NCBI GenBank assembly: GCA_036514635.1
Contig: DATBWU010000354.1
Span: forward strand, 1-33,967
Length of the DNA stretch: 33,967 nt
Direction: 5' to 3'
Source of the DNA: DASSFZ01 sp036514635
GTDB taxonomy: Bacteria; Chloroflexota; Anaerolineae; Fen-1058
Of this stretch, positions 7,530-15,538 are shown one piece after another; position 1 is the first letter of the stretch, and each line of letters begins with the position of its first letter. The notes under the pieces are model-generated. The model saw nothing but the letters and a program-made list of their open reading frames with translations, did not search any database and was not told where the DNA came from. Position numbers and translations under genes: made by a program.

Positions 7530-8558
7530 TCACAACAGTGCCAACGCTACCCCTACCATCGCCGACCATATTCCGATCAGCCAAAACCTCTGCACGATCT
7601 GCGTCTCGCTCCAGCCCAGGAGGACAAAGTGATTGTGCAGCGGCGACATCTTGAACAACCGTCGCCCCTCGCCGTACTTGCGTTTCGTGTACTTGAAATA
7701 GACGACCTGCAAAACCACCGTCAGCGTCTCGACCGCCGGGATCAGCGCCACCACCGGCAACAACAGCCACTGGCCGGTCATCAACGCGACCACGCCCAGT
7801 GTCGCGCCGAGCGCCAGTGCGCCCGTATCACCCATGAACAGCTGCGCCGGATGCGCGTTAAACCACAGAAACGCCAGAATCGCGCCGACGACAATCAACG
7901 AAAACGGCACCAGGTTCGACACGATGTACGGCGGCTCGCCCTTGAATGATTGTAAATAGGCAATCACGCCGTAGGCCAGAAACGCCGTGGCGCTGATGAT
8001 ACCCGCCAACCCGTCCAGCCCGTCGGTCAGGTTCACCGCATTCGACATGAAGACGATGATGAACGCCGCTATTGGGATCCACAGCAGACCGATGTCGATC
8101 CGTTCCACCACGCCGGGGACCGCCACGCTGCGCAGTTGCGTCCGGCCAAAATGCAGGAACAGCGCGATGCCCAGCGCAAACACGACCTGCCACATGAACT
8201 TCGCGCGGCCCGAGATGCCCTCGCCGCGCGCGCGCTTCCCGCGCACGTTAATCCAATCGTCGATCGCGCCCAACACGCCGAACAACACCATCGTCCCCAT
8301 CGGCACCAGGATCTGCTGCCCGATCCGATTCAGGCCGACCAGATCGGCGATGTTCAACGCGGCGGTGATCAGCACGACCGGAATCAGGATCATCAGGCCG
8401 CCCATCGTCGGTGTGCCGGCCTTCACCTGATGTATCTGCGGCCCTTCCAGCCGGATCTGCTTGCCAATACGACGCGCCTTCAAAAAGCGAATCAGCGGCG
8501 CGCCCCACACCACGGCTAGCAGGAACGATAACCCGCCTAAGAACAGTGCGATCGCCAT
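7530..8558 (-). CDS. mraY: Phospho-MurNAc-pentapeptide transferase
   Basis: MraY links UDP-MurNAc-pentapeptide to undecaprenyl phosphate, forming lipid I at the membrane. The 342-residue protein has about ten helices. Family motifs are seen: GTPTMGGLMIL near the N-terminus, the catalytic NLTDGLDGLAG, NAHPAQLFMGDTGALALG, and PLHNHFVLLGWSETQIVQRF, the conserved histidine loop. Its start overlaps the murF stop by one base (TGATG), suggesting coupled translation. Confidence 0.97.
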   Translation of the reverse strand: MAIALFLGGLSFLLAVVWGAPLIRFLKARRIGKQIRLEGPQIHQVKAGTPTMGGLMILIPVVLITAALNIADLVGLNRIGQQILVPMGTMVLFGVLGAIDDWINVRGKRARGEGISGRAKFMWQVVFALGIALFLHFGRTQLRSVAVPGVVERIDIGLLWIPIAAFIIVFMSNAVNLTDGLDGLAGIISATAFLAYGVIAYLQSFKGEPPYIVSNLVPFSLIVVGAILAFLWFNAHPAQLFMGDTGALALGATLGVVALMTGQWLLLPVVALIPAVETLTVVLQVVYFKYTKRKYGEGRRLFKMSPLHNHFVLLGWSETQIVQRFWLIGIWSAMVGVALALL

Positions 8559-9967
8559 CAGCCCTGCCCCAGCGCCGTGACGATGTCTTCCATGTGCAGG
8601 CCGCGCGATCCTTTCACCAGGATCATGTCACCCGGTTGAATCACCGTCTTCAGGTACTCGATCGCCGCTTCATTCGTTGCGCACAGGCGCACGCGATCCG
8701 CCGGCATACCGTTACGCTGCGCTTCCTCGCCGATGAGGCGGCCCAGTTCACCGACCGCCACCAACACCTCCGCCGCATCGATCGCTCGCAACCCCACCTT
8801 GCGATGTCCTTCTTCTTCCGCCGCGCCGAGTTCCAGCATGTCACCCAGCACGGCGATCTTGCGGCCCTCCATCTCATCCAACAGATTCAGCGCGGCGATC
8901 GTCGAATCTGGGCTGGCATTGTACGTGTCGTCGAGGATCGTCGATCCGTTCGGGCCGGGCACGGCCACCAACCGCAACGCCGCACGTCGATCTTGCAAGC
9001 CTTCTAGAATCTCATCCCACACCATGCCCTCGGCCAGGCCCACCGCCGCCGCGCGCAGCGCCGTGTGAACGCTGTGCCGCCCCAACAGCGGAACTTGAAC
9101 GTGCATCACCTCGTCGCGATAGTGCATTCGGAAGTGAACGCCCTCCAGTCCCTGGCTCACAATACTGTCCGCCCACAAGTCGGCCGCCGGATCGAGGCCG
9201 TAATACAGCACGCGCGCCTGCGTCATGCTCGCCATCTGCCGCACACGCGGATCGTCGTAGTTCAAGATCGCCACGCCGTCCGGCGGAAGCGCCTGCACCA
9301 GCTCGACCTTCGCCAGCACGATGTTCTCGATCGTGCCCAGCCGCTCCAGGTGCACCGGCCCGATGATCGTCTCCACGCCGACGACCGGCTGCGCGATCGA
9401 ACACAGGAGCGCGATCTCGCCGCGCGCGTACATGCCCATCTCCAAGACTGCGCGCTGATGATGCTCGTCCAGGCTGAGCAGCGCCAGCGGCAATCCGATC
9501 TCGTTGTTCAGGTTCCCCTCCGATTTCAGCACGTCGAACTTGCGCGACAACACCGCCGTCACCAGTTCTTTCGTGCTGCTCTTGCCCACGCTGCCGGTGA
9601 TCCCGACCACCCGCAGCGCCGGGAAGCGACTGCGCCACCAGCGCGCCAGCGATTGCAGCGCCGCTAACACATTCTCGACGCGCAGGCAGACCGGCAGCGG
9701 CACGCCTTGTGGAACCTCATGGCCCGGCCGCACATCGATCACCGCCACGTCGAGATCGATGTCGCGGTCAATCAGCGCAGCGATCGCCCCGTGCGAAAAC
9801 GCCTGCGCCACGAACAGATGCCCATCAGTCTTCTCGCCCTTCAGCGCGGCAAACACATCGCGCGGGGCGGCCTGGCGCGAATCGATGACGAAGCGGCGCA
9901 CCGGCTGCAACGCGCGCGCCGGTCGCATCCCGCTCAATCCTTCGATCACATCCGCCAAAGTCATCAT
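8558..9967 (-). CDS. murF: UDP-MurNAc-tripeptide--D-alanyl-D-alanine ligase
   Basis: MurF adds D-Ala-D-Ala to UDP-MurNAc-tripeptide. It begins MMTLADVIEGLSG and has RRFVIDSRQAAPRDVFAALKG (uridine-site domain), the P-loop GITGSVGKSSTKELV, GMYARGEIALL and DDTYNASPDSTIAALNLL. About 469 residues, normal length. The frame is open upstream to 10048, but that extension is encoded by an intergenic repeat word (CACTGATTACTG type). The ATG at 9967 is therefore taken, preceded by GGGGTAAGG. The mraY start overlaps its stop. Confidence 0.96.
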   Translation of the reverse strand: MMTLADVIEGLSGMRPARALQPVRRFVIDSRQAAPRDVFAALKGEKTDGHLFVAQAFSHGAIAALIDRDIDLDVAVIDVRPGHEVPQGVPLPVCLRVENVLAALQSLARWWRSRFPALRVVGITGSVGKSSTKELVTAVLSRKFDVLKSEGNLNNEIGLPLALLSLDEHHQRAVLEMGMYARGEIALLCSIAQPVVGVETIIGPVHLERLGTIENIVLAKVELVQALPPDGVAILNYDDPRVRQMASMTQARVLYYGLDPAADLWADSIVSQGLEGVHFRMHYRDEVMHVQVPLLGRHSVHTALRAAAVGLAEGMVWDEILEGLQDRRAALRLVAVPGPNGSTILDDTYNASPDSTIAALNLLDEMEGRKIAVLGDMLELGAAEEEGHRKVGLRAIDAAEVLVAVGELGRLIGEEAQRNGMPADRVRLCATNEAAIEYLKTVIQPGDMILVKGSRGLHMEDIVTALGQG

Positions 9968-9990
9968 CGCGCGGGCCTTACCCCAAATGA

Positions 9991-10093
9991 TCTTGGACGC
10001 GGATACACGCGGATGAACACTGATTACTGCCCACTGATTACTGATCACTGATTACTGATCACTGCTCACTGCCCACTGCTCACTGATTACTGC
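9991..10093. repeat. CACTGATTACTG word array, overlapping the ftsI 3' end
   Basis: At least eight words of the form actgatTActg / actgatCActg / actgCCCActg follow a ggacgcggatacacgcggat stretch. The array fills the ftsI-murF gap and supplies the last codons and TGA stop of ftsI at 10080. The same word array lies inside the glycosyltransferase gene at 26828-26893. Confidence 0.9.
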
Positions 10094-11807
10094 CCACCGG
10101 ACTATCCGGCGCGATGCCCAACACGTTGAACAGCCGCGTCGCCACTTGCTTGAACACCGGTGCAGCGGTGTCCGATCCCCACGGCGAAGTCTTGGGCCGA
10201 TCCAGCCGCACCAGGATGATCAGCTGCGGATGGCTGGCCGGGCCGTAACCCACAAACGACCCGATCGTCCACGGATCGTCGTATCCGCCGGGGATCGGAA
10301 TTTGAGCCGTGCCCGTCTTGCCTGCCACGCTGTAGCCCGGCACCTGCGCCTGCGGCACTTCACGCTCCAACGCTTCCACCAGCACCCGGGTCAGCGTGCG
10401 CGCCGTCTCCGGGCGAATGGGCTGACCGATCTCCACGACTTGTGCCTCGCGCGAGCGATTGTCTTCGATGATAGTCTTCACCAGGTGCGGGCGCACGAGT
10501 CTGCCTTCATTCGCCACGGCCGCCACCGCCGTAATCATTTGCAGCGGCGTCACCGACACCCCCTGCCCGAATGCATTCGTGCCCAGATCGCTCTCGTACC
10601 AGGTCGTCACATCGGCGGGCGTGCGGACGTGGCCGGGCGTCTCCGCCTGCAAGTCCACGCCGGTCAGCCGCCCAAAGCCGAAGGCCTGCACGTAGTTGTA
10701 GAACGTCGCCGCGCCCAGGCGCACGCTGAGCGTCGCCGCGCCCACGTTCAGCGACTTCGCCATCATGTCCACCATCGACACGACGCCGTGGTCTTTCCGA
10801 TCCCAATTGCACAGCGACTGCCCGCCGATCTCCAGGCACGCCGTATCGTAATACGTTGTGTCAGGGGTGACAGCCCCGCTATCCAGGGCCGCCGCCAGGG
10901 TAATGATCTTGAATACCGATCCCGGCTCGTACACTTCACTCACCGCCGGATTCACAAACCGCTTCGGATCGGTGCTGGCCGTCTCGGTGTACTGGTTGGG
11001 ATCGAACGTCGGCGCGTTCGCCATCGCCAGAATCTCCCCGGTGCGTGGATCCATCACGATGATCGCGCCCGCTTCTGCGCCCGTTGTCTCTAGCGCACGC
11101 GCCAGCTCCTCCTCGATAACCATCTGCGCCACGCTGTCGATCGTCAGCACCAGGTCCGCGCCGGGCGGTGCATACGCATCGGGCGGCACACTTAACGGCA
11201 GCGGGTCTTGCCACACGTCATGATCGATAAAAAAACTGCGCTTCTCGCCGGCCAGCGGAGCCTGATAATAACCCTCTACACCGTAGTAGCCGACGGGTTC
11301 TTCGTTATAGAAGCCTAACACACTCGCAGCCAGTGACCCTTGTGGGTAAACCCGCTTCCAGTACGGAACCACCTCGACGGCAGGCACATGCATCCCGGCC
11401 AACTGGTGACCGATGGCTTCGCTCAGATCGGCTTTGACCTTCACACGCGGGTATTCACCACTCAACTTGTCCCGAAGTTGTTGAGGCGTCAGCCCGATCA
11501 ACGGTGCGACATCGCGCGCCAGGACACCCCACACCTCGTCCGGGCGTTGGCTGCTCTCGATCGTGCGCCGATCGATCCAGACGGCAAAGCGCGGCTCATT
11601 CCCGGCCAGCAACACGCCGTTGCGATCCCAGATGCGCCCGCGCTCCGGCTCGATCTCGCGCACACCGGTCTGCTGCACGTGCGCGTTGCCGATCCAGCGC
11701 TCGTGCTCGATCACCTGCAGGCGCACCAATTGCGCCAGCACCACGCCCCCGAGCAAAACCATCAGCGCGATAATGACTGTCAGCCGAGGACGGGCGGTGG
11801 CGTGCAT
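10080..11807 (-). CDS. ftsI: Class B penicillin-binding protein, septal transpeptidase
   Basis: A 575-residue membrane-anchored transpeptidase (PBP3/PBP2B type) that crosslinks septal peptidoglycan with FtsW. An N-terminal transmembrane helix spans residues 9-28. The dimerisation domain has RGRIWDRNGVLLA (57-69). The transpeptidase motifs are SVFK (S297 nucleophile), SLN (352-354) and KTG (497-499). There are no PASTA domains. The start follows the ftsL-like stop by 3 bp. The last residues (GSNQ) and the stop are encoded by an intergenic-type repeat word, so the original C-terminus may have been replaced. Confidence 0.95.
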   Translation of the reverse strand: MHATARPRLTVIIALMVLLGGVVLAQLVRLQVIEHERWIGNAHVQQTGVREIEPERGRIWDRNGVLLAGNEPRFAVWIDRRTIESSQRPDEVWGVLARDVAPLIGLTPQQLRDKLSGEYPRVKVKADLSEAIGHQLAGMHVPAVEVVPYWKRVYPQGSLAASVLGFYNEEPVGYYGVEGYYQAPLAGEKRSFFIDHDVWQDPLPLSVPPDAYAPPGADLVLTIDSVAQMVIEEELARALETTGAEAGAIIVMDPRTGEILAMANAPTFDPNQYTETASTDPKRFVNPAVSEVYEPGSVFKIITLAAALDSGAVTPDTTYYDTACLEIGGQSLCNWDRKDHGVVSMVDMMAKSLNVGAATLSVRLGAATFYNYVQAFGFGRLTGVDLQAETPGHVRTPADVTTWYESDLGTNAFGQGVSVTPLQMITAVAAVANEGRLVRPHLVKTIIEDNRSREAQVVEIGQPIRPETARTLTRVLVEALEREVPQAQVPGYSVAGKTGTAQIPIPGGYDDPWTIGSFVGYGPASHPQLIILVRLDRPKTSPWGSDTAAPVFKQVATRLFNVLGIAPDSPVGSNQ

Positions 11808-11810
11808 GGC

Positions 11811-12185
11811 TTACGGATTCAGATACCCTTCGCGCAGCGACGGGGCGTCGTCGTGCAGCACGATGGGCACTACAATGAACTCGACCACGTCCGCCGGCTG
11901 AAACCCCAGCGCCTTCGCCCGCTCCAGTAACTTCACGACCGAGGCCAGCTCGGAAATCGATGCGAGACGCAGTGCGTTCTCGCGCCGCAACTCCGTCAAC
12001 TCCTGTCGCAGCGATTCGACGTGCCGGGTAGACATGACAATCTGGCTCGACTGCACCAGGTATACGCCCACCAATAACAGCCCCAGCGACACGATCAATG
12101 CCACGCGCGCCGCCCGGCTGGTCGGCCAGCGCGCACGCTTCAACCCATGATCGATCCATTCGGTCAGGCGATTCATCGAGATCAT
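11811..12185 (-). CDS. FtsL/DivIC-like septum protein
   Basis: A 124-residue bitopic protein with a short basic cytoplasmic N-terminus, one helix near residues 28-46 (ALIVSLGLLLVGVYLVQ) and a coiled-coil-like stretch (residues 55-95, ESLRQELTELRRENA). Architecture and position between rsmH and ftsI are those of FtsL, which recruits the FtsWI synthase with FtsB/DivIC and FtsQ. Sequence conservation in this family is low, so the call rests on topology and context. A second in-frame ATG lies three codons later. Confidence 0.75.
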   Translation of the reverse strand: MISMNRLTEWIDHGLKRARWPTSRAARVALIVSLGLLLVGVYLVQSSQIVMSTRHVESLRQELTELRRENALRLASISELASVVKLLERAKALGFQPADVVEFIVVPIVLHDDAPSLREGYLNP

Positions 12186-12199
12186 GTGTGTCGGTGTGG

Positions 12200-13117
12200 C
12201 TATAGTTTCTCAGCGATGCGCAGCTTGGCACTGCGTGAGCGCGGATTGCTCTCCACCTCTTCCGCGCTGGGAACGATGGGCTTGGGGGTGACTAAGCGCG
12301 CCGTCCGCCCCCGCCCCACACTCCCCGGTGGTGAATCCGGCTGAACAATCACGGGGCGCGATTCACGCCGAAAGAATTCCTTGACGATGCGATCTTCCAA
12401 CGAGTGAAACGCAATCACCGCCAGGCGACCGCCGGGTCGCAGAAGCGACAGCGCCTGCGGCAACACCTTGATCAGCGATCCCAGCTCGTCGTTGACCGCA
12501 ATCCGCAGTGCTTGAAACGCCAACGTGGCGGGATGCAGACGGCCACGTCGTCTCACCGCTTCAGCGATGACGCTCGCCAGATGCTCCGCCGATTGGATCG
12601 GGCGCGCCGCGACAATCGCCTGCGCGATCCGCCGGCTGGCCGGTTCTTCGCCATACTTAAAGATCAGGTCGGCCAGTTCATCCCCATCCATCGAATTGAC
12701 CAGATCGACTGCCGGTTGGCCGCGCGTCTGATCAAATCGCATATCGAGCACGCCTTTGCTCTGAAATCCAAATCCGCGATCAGACGCCAGTTGATCGGAA
12801 GACAGACCCAGGTCCATCAGCACACCGTCCACGCGATCAAAGTCGTGCGCGCGGGCTACCTCGCTTAATGCTTCAAAGTTGCTATGAACAACAACGACGC
12901 GATCGCCATATCCGCGCAATCGCGACTCGGTACGCTCGATCGCCGCTCGATCAGCGTCCAGGGCCAGCACCCGCCCACCGGGTGCCGTTCGATCCAATAA
13001 GGCCAGTGTGTGTCCGCCGCCACCTAGCGTGCAGTCAATGAAATGTCCACCCGGTTGCGGCTTCAGGCCTTCCAAGACCTCCCGTAAAAGAACAGGCACG
13101 TGCGTCCGGTGAGACAT
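12200..13117 (-). CDS. rsmH: 16S rRNA (cytosine-1402-N4) methyltransferase
   Basis: RsmH (MraW) methylates N4 of C1402 in the 30S P site using SAM. The 305-residue protein begins MSHRTHVPVLLREVLEGL, followed by the SAM motif FIDCTLGGGGHTLALL and DGVLMDLGLSSDQL. It ends with the family's VTPKPIVPSAEEVESNPRSR segment. Normal length. It starts 15 bp after the mraZ stop, in the standard mraZ-rsmH-ftsL-ftsI order. Confidence 0.98.
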   Translation of the reverse strand: MSHRTHVPVLLREVLEGLKPQPGGHFIDCTLGGGGHTLALLDRTAPGGRVLALDADRAAIERTESRLRGYGDRVVVVHSNFEALSEVARAHDFDRVDGVLMDLGLSSDQLASDRGFGFQSKGVLDMRFDQTRGQPAVDLVNSMDGDELADLIFKYGEEPASRRIAQAIVAARPIQSAEHLASVIAEAVRRRGRLHPATLAFQALRIAVNDELGSLIKVLPQALSLLRPGGRLAVIAFHSLEDRIVKEFFRRESRPVIVQPDSPPGSVGRGRTARLVTPKPIVPSAEEVESNPRSRSAKLRIAEKL

Positions 13118-13132
13118 AGTCGCCCGTGTCGC

Positions 13133-13561
13133 CTAAATACCTAACTTCGCCCAATGTTCGGCGTCCAGCGCGCCCGATTCAAACCCCTTGCGCGCCTCGT
13201 TCCAGGCATCGACGTTCCAGATTTCCACATGCGTGTTGAGACCGGCGATGATCACCTCGCCATCCAAAGTCGCATATTCGCGAAGATACTGCGGGATCAG
13301 GACACGGCCCTGCTTGTCGGGGACATCATCGCTCGCGCCGGAAAACAATAAGCGCTGAAACTCGCGGGCCTGGGGTTCAGTGAGGGGAAGACCACTGACA
13401 CGCTGGGCAAGCGTCTGCCATTCGGACAGGGGAAAAGCAAAGAGGCATTTATCAATGCCTCGTGTGACAACAATGCCGCCGGCAAATTCAGCCCGAAACT
13501 TGGCGGGGAGCGTCAGGCGGCCTTTGTCGTCGATGGTGTGAGAGAATTCGCCCAAGAACAT
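13133..13561 (-). CDS. mraZ: Transcriptional regulator MraZ
   Basis: MraZ is an AbrB-like DNA-binding protein that forms rings and controls its own dcw operon. The 142-residue protein starts MFLGEFSHTIDDKGRLTLP, the first conserved DxxGR half. The second half is DDVPDKQGRVLIPQYLREYA. The ATG at 13561 fits the usual family start; a GTG six codons upstream would also be in frame. Three TGGGN boxes upstream (13616-13640) are the expected operator, so autoregulation is likely. Confidence 0.97.
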   Translation of the reverse strand: MFLGEFSHTIDDKGRLTLPAKFRAEFAGGIVVTRGIDKCLFAFPLSEWQTLAQRVSGLPLTEPQAREFQRLLFSGASDDVPDKQGRVLIPQYLREYATLDGEVIIAGLNTHVEIWNVDAWNEARKGFESGALDAEHWAKLGI

Positions 13562-13615
13562 AGGTTCTGATTTCCCCACTCAGGACTTGCTGAGCAGGGA
13601 AACCCGGCGCTATTC

Positions 13616-13640
13616 TCCCACTTTAACCCACTTTTCCCCA
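13616..13640 (-). promoter_or_regulatory. MraZ operator: three TGGGN boxes at 10-bp period
   Basis: On the minus strand the boxes TGGGG (13636-13640), TGGGT (13626-13630) and TGGGA (13616-13620) are spaced exactly 10 bp, each within an AGTGGGNNAA-like unit. Spaced TGGGN direct repeats are the known MraZ binding site. They lie just downstream of the predicted transcription start. A fourth TGGGG is at 13574-13578, out of phase. Confidence 0.88.
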
Positions 13641-13651
13641 CTCAGGGCTAC

Positions 13652-13681
13652 ATTATACACCACTAAATGGGGAAAAGTCCA
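13652..13681 (-). promoter_or_regulatory. dcw operon promoter
   Basis: A perfect -10 TATAAT (13652-13657) is preceded, with an 18-bp spacer, by TGGACT (13676-13681, 4 of 6 to TTGACA). Transcription would start near 13645, giving a leader of about 85 nt that contains the MraZ boxes. Confidence 0.75.
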
Positions 13682-13693
13682 GTAGGAAATTGT

Positions 13694-13878
13694 GAATATT
13701 GAGAGCATTCGGTAATTCGTGGGCAACGCCCGGTGATGAATCACCGGGCTGAAAAAGCGAAGCCTGCTGAAGCAGGCTGTTTGCCGCTTCAGCCGGATTT
13801 ATCCGGCTTTTCTTGATTAGCCCGACGATGAATCGTCGGGCGATAAGCGTGAGGCAATTGCCGACGCTCTCAATATTC
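13694..13878. mobile_element. MITE/REP-like element with terminal inverted repeats and four hairpins
   Basis: Outer 13-bp perfect inverted repeats gaatattgagagc (13694-13706) and gctctcaatattc (13866-13878) extend imperfectly inward for about 10 more bases. Inside are four hairpins: 13728-13749 (10-bp arms gcccggtgat), 13761-13778 (agcctgct), 13791-13808 (agccggat) and 13820-13841 (gcccgacgat). Loops are only two nominal bases (ga or tt). The element lies between rnpB and the dcw promoter and could also end rnpB transcription. No transposase is in the window. Confidence 0.8.
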
Positions 13879-13890
13879 GTTATAGCGGTT

Positions 13891-14271
13891 GCCCAAGGAG
13901 GCCGATAAGCCGAATTCTGTTCCCGGCAAGCCGGGCGGCAGCCATCTATCTGGGATAACCGTTGCCGGTTACCTCGTGCGGCCTACCCGCGAGCATTGAA
14001 GCGAGCAACTTCTAGCCCTCTGAGAGGGCTGCTCGCTGCTTGGCCTTGCTCCCGGTGGGGGATACCTGGCCGGCTCTGTCGCCAGAACCGCCGGTGGGCT
14101 GTTACTCCACCTTTTCACCCTTACCCCCGGATGAGCCGGAGGCGTACTGTTTTCTGTGGCCCTCTTCCGCCGGATCGCTCCGCCTGGGTGTTACCCAGCA
14201 CCGCGCTCTGTGGAGTTCGGACTTTCCTCGAACGGCGCGAAGCCGCCCGCGGCTGCCTGGCCTCCTTGGGC
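13891..14271 (-). ncRNA. rnpB: RNase P RNA, bacterial type A
   Basis: The RNA is the catalytic subunit of RNase P, which trims tRNA 5' leaders. On the minus strand the 5' GCCCAAGGAGGCC pairs perfectly with the 3' GGCCTCCTTGGGC as helix P1. The conserved GAGGAAAGTCCGAACTCC lies near 14214-14230. Further landmarks are the ACAGAAAAC segment, GGGTAAGGGTGAAAAGG, and the 3' conserved AGATAGATGGCTGCC plus ACAGAATTCGGCTTA. The length of about 380 nt is normal. The 5' end matches a promoter 7 bp upstream. Confidence 0.96.
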
Positions 14272-14277
14272 ACAGGC

Positions 14278-14307
14278 ATCTTATCATGCCGGTCTAGGAA
14301 GCGTCAA
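14278..14307 (-). promoter_or_regulatory. rnpB promoter
   Basis: -35 TTGACG (14302-14307), 18-bp spacer, -10 TAAGAT (14278-14283) with an extended TGn just upstream. The predicted start (about 14271) coincides with the P1 5' end. The TTGACGCTTC and TAAGAT elements recur at the promoter at 18065-18093. Confidence 0.82.
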
Positions 14308-14318
14308 GGAGTCCGGAG

Positions 14319-14777
14319 TCAGTGTGATCGGGCAGCCTCGCGGGCGGCGCGCAATTCGCGCGCGCCGGCCAGTTGCAGTTCGGCGCTGTCACGCCAGGTC
14401 GAATCGCTGTTGTGCGCGAGGAACTGCTCAAAATCGGCAATCGCTTGATCGAAATCGCCGCGGGATTGATAAGCCAATGCGCGTGTATAAAGCGCCTGAG
14501 TGCGCTCCGGGTCGAGCGCGAGCACGCGTGTCATATCGCGAATGGCGTGATGATAGTTTTGTATCTCGCGCCAATACAGGATCCCGCGTTGCAGATACGC
14601 TTCCACAAAGTTCGGATCGAGATCGATGGCCCGGCTGAAGCGATCGACGGCATGTTGATATGCGACCCGCCCACTGCCCATGTTTCCCCAGTGACGATGG
14701 TATGTGGCCCAAACGAATTGGCAACGCGCCCACAGCCTTTTCCAAAATGGTATCGTCACTGGCTTTGAGTTACCCAT
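14319..14777 (-). CDS. TPR-repeat protein
   Basis: A 152-residue protein with about three tetratricopeptide repeats from residue 37 to 125. The pattern is clear: AYQHAVDRFSRAIDLDPNFVEAYLQRG, then an IRDMTRVLALDPERTQALYTRA unit and FDQAIADFEQFLAHN. TPR proteins are scaffolds for protein contacts. The N-terminus (WKRLWARCQFVWATY) is amphipathic, with no clear signal peptide. It sits alone upstream of rnpB. No specific function is assignable. Confidence 0.8.
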   Translation of the reverse strand: MGNSKPVTIPFWKRLWARCQFVWATYHRHWGNMGSGRVAYQHAVDRFSRAIDLDPNFVEAYLQRGILYWREIQNYHHAIRDMTRVLALDPERTQALYTRALAYQSRGDFDQAIADFEQFLAHNSDSTWRDSAELQLAGARELRAAREAARSH

Positions 14778-14832
14778 CTCGCGCCCCCAAGGCGATTATA
14801 CCTCAGAGCCCGTCTGAAAGGGCCGCTGCATT

Positions 14833-14902
14833 AACCACCAAGGGCACCAAGACGCCAAGGATTTCAATCCTCTCTTCGTGCCGTGGTGTCTTGGTGGTGG
14901 GT
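14833..14902. repeat. CCACCAAGGGCACCAAGACGCCAAGG imperfect palindrome
   Basis: The left half aaccaccaagggcaccaag is roughly inverted by the right half ending gtcttggtggtgg. It belongs to the same broad word family as 5882-5948. It lies in the TPR-rpsT gap (14778-15146), which otherwise holds the element at 14972-15070 and the rpsT promoter. Confidence 0.75.
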
Positions 14903-14971
14903 TTTTGACAGTCTCTCAGCGACGGAATCAGGTAATGGTGATCGTCTTTGCCATCGCTCGAGCGCCACAGG

Positions 14972-15070
14972 TGTGTGGTGATTGCACACAAGTGCGGCAG
15001 GCCCGCGTCTCGCGGGCCGTCCGCGAGGACGCGGACGGAGAGCTATCGAGATGTGAATAATCACCAGACA
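14972..15070. mobile_element. Small palindromic element next to the rpsT promoter
   Basis: Ends tgtgtggtgatt (14972-14983) and aatcaccagaca (15059-15070) are inverted (11 of 12), with further imperfect pairing inward. Two internal hairpins are gcccgcg/cgcgggc (15001-15017) and gtccgcg/cgcggac (15019-15036). The first hairpin sequence recurs exactly at 32069-32085. Its right end is 8 bp from the rpsT -35 box. Confidence 0.65.
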
Positions 15071-15078
15071 GGTGTGGC

Positions 15079-15107
15079 TGGACAAATCGACTGAACTCAG
15101 GTAGAAT
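15079..15107 (+). promoter_or_regulatory. rpsT promoter
   Basis: TGGACA (15079-15084, 5 of 6 to consensus), 17-bp spacer, TAGAAT (15102-15107, 5 of 6). The predicted start is near 15114, about 33 nt before the TTG start of rpsT. Confidence 0.8.
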
Positions 15108-15146
15108 CGCCGCCGCTTAGTCAGAGACATCTGTGGAGGAAGTGGT

Positions 15147-15416
15147 TTGGCAAACATCAAATCCGCAATCAAGCGCATTCGCAGCAATCGGCGGAAGCAA
15201 ATGCACAATCAAGCCGTTCGAACCCACGCGCGCACGGCGGTGAAGGATGCGCGTCTCGCGATCGATTCGGACGACGCGACTGAGACGGCGCAAGCCCTAA
15301 AGGAAGCCTACAGCGCTCTGGATCGAGCCGCCCAGAAGGGTGTGATTCACCAACGGAACGCGGCCCGCCGCAAGTCGCGCTTGATGAAGCGATTGGCAAA
15401 GCCGGTGGATAAGTAG
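15147..15416 (+). CDS. rpsT: 30S ribosomal protein S20
   Basis: S20 binds 16S rRNA early in 30S assembly. The 89-residue basic protein begins MANIKSAIKRIRSNRRKQ and ends with RRKSRLMKRLAKPV, as in the family. The start codon is TTG, set by the strong GGAGGA 6 bp upstream and by the conserved N-terminus. S20 genes often use weak starts linked to translational autoregulation, which may hold here. It is a single-gene unit with its own promoter and terminator. Confidence 0.98.
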   Translation: MANIKSAIKRIRSNRRKQMHNQAVRTHARTAVKDARLAIDSDDATETAQALKEAYSALDRAAQKGVIHQRNAARRKSRLMKRLAKPVDK

Positions 15417-15440
15417 TAGCGCATCTCGGTCAATTCGTCG

Positions 15441-15475
15441 AGAGTACCGGGGGATTACGCGCCGGTACTCTTTTT
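15441..15475 (+). terminator. Intrinsic terminator of rpsT
   Basis: The perfect stem gagtaccgg / ccggtactc (15442-15450 with 15462-15470) is closed by an 11-base loop and followed by TTTTT. Confidence 0.92.
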
Positions 15476-15480
15476 GTAAC

Positions 15481-15509
15481 TTGACAATAGAACTGATGTT
15501 CTATATGAT
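15481..15509 (+). promoter_or_regulatory. Consensus sigma-70 promoter of the FtsK-like unit
   Basis: A perfect TTGACA (15481-15486), optimal 17-bp spacer and TATGAT (15504-15509). The spacer is occupied by a LexA-like palindrome, so the promoter is strong in principle but probably repressed. Confidence 0.88.
15487..15504. promoter_or_regulatory. LexA-like operator, GAAC-N4-GTTC dyad
   Basis: The dyad ATAGAACTGATGTTCTAT has 7-bp perfect arms around TGAT. Its core GAAC-N4-GTTC is that of the LexA/DinR box of Gram-positive bacteria. It lies between -35 and -10, where a bound repressor would block RNA polymerase. Assignment to LexA is inferred; no lexA gene is in the window. Confidence 0.7.
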
Positions 15510-15538
15510 AGTGGCACTCCCACTTTACGAGGTGAGCG

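Noticed and set aside
9968..10048. N-terminal extension of murF
   Set aside because: The extra 27 codons are encoded by an intergenic repeat array, and MurF homologues start at the MTLADVI segment.
13694..13878. tRNA or small RNA gene in the hairpin cluster
   Set aside because: No T-loop or anticodon arm pattern was found; the structure is a row of independent palindromes with terminal inverted repeats.
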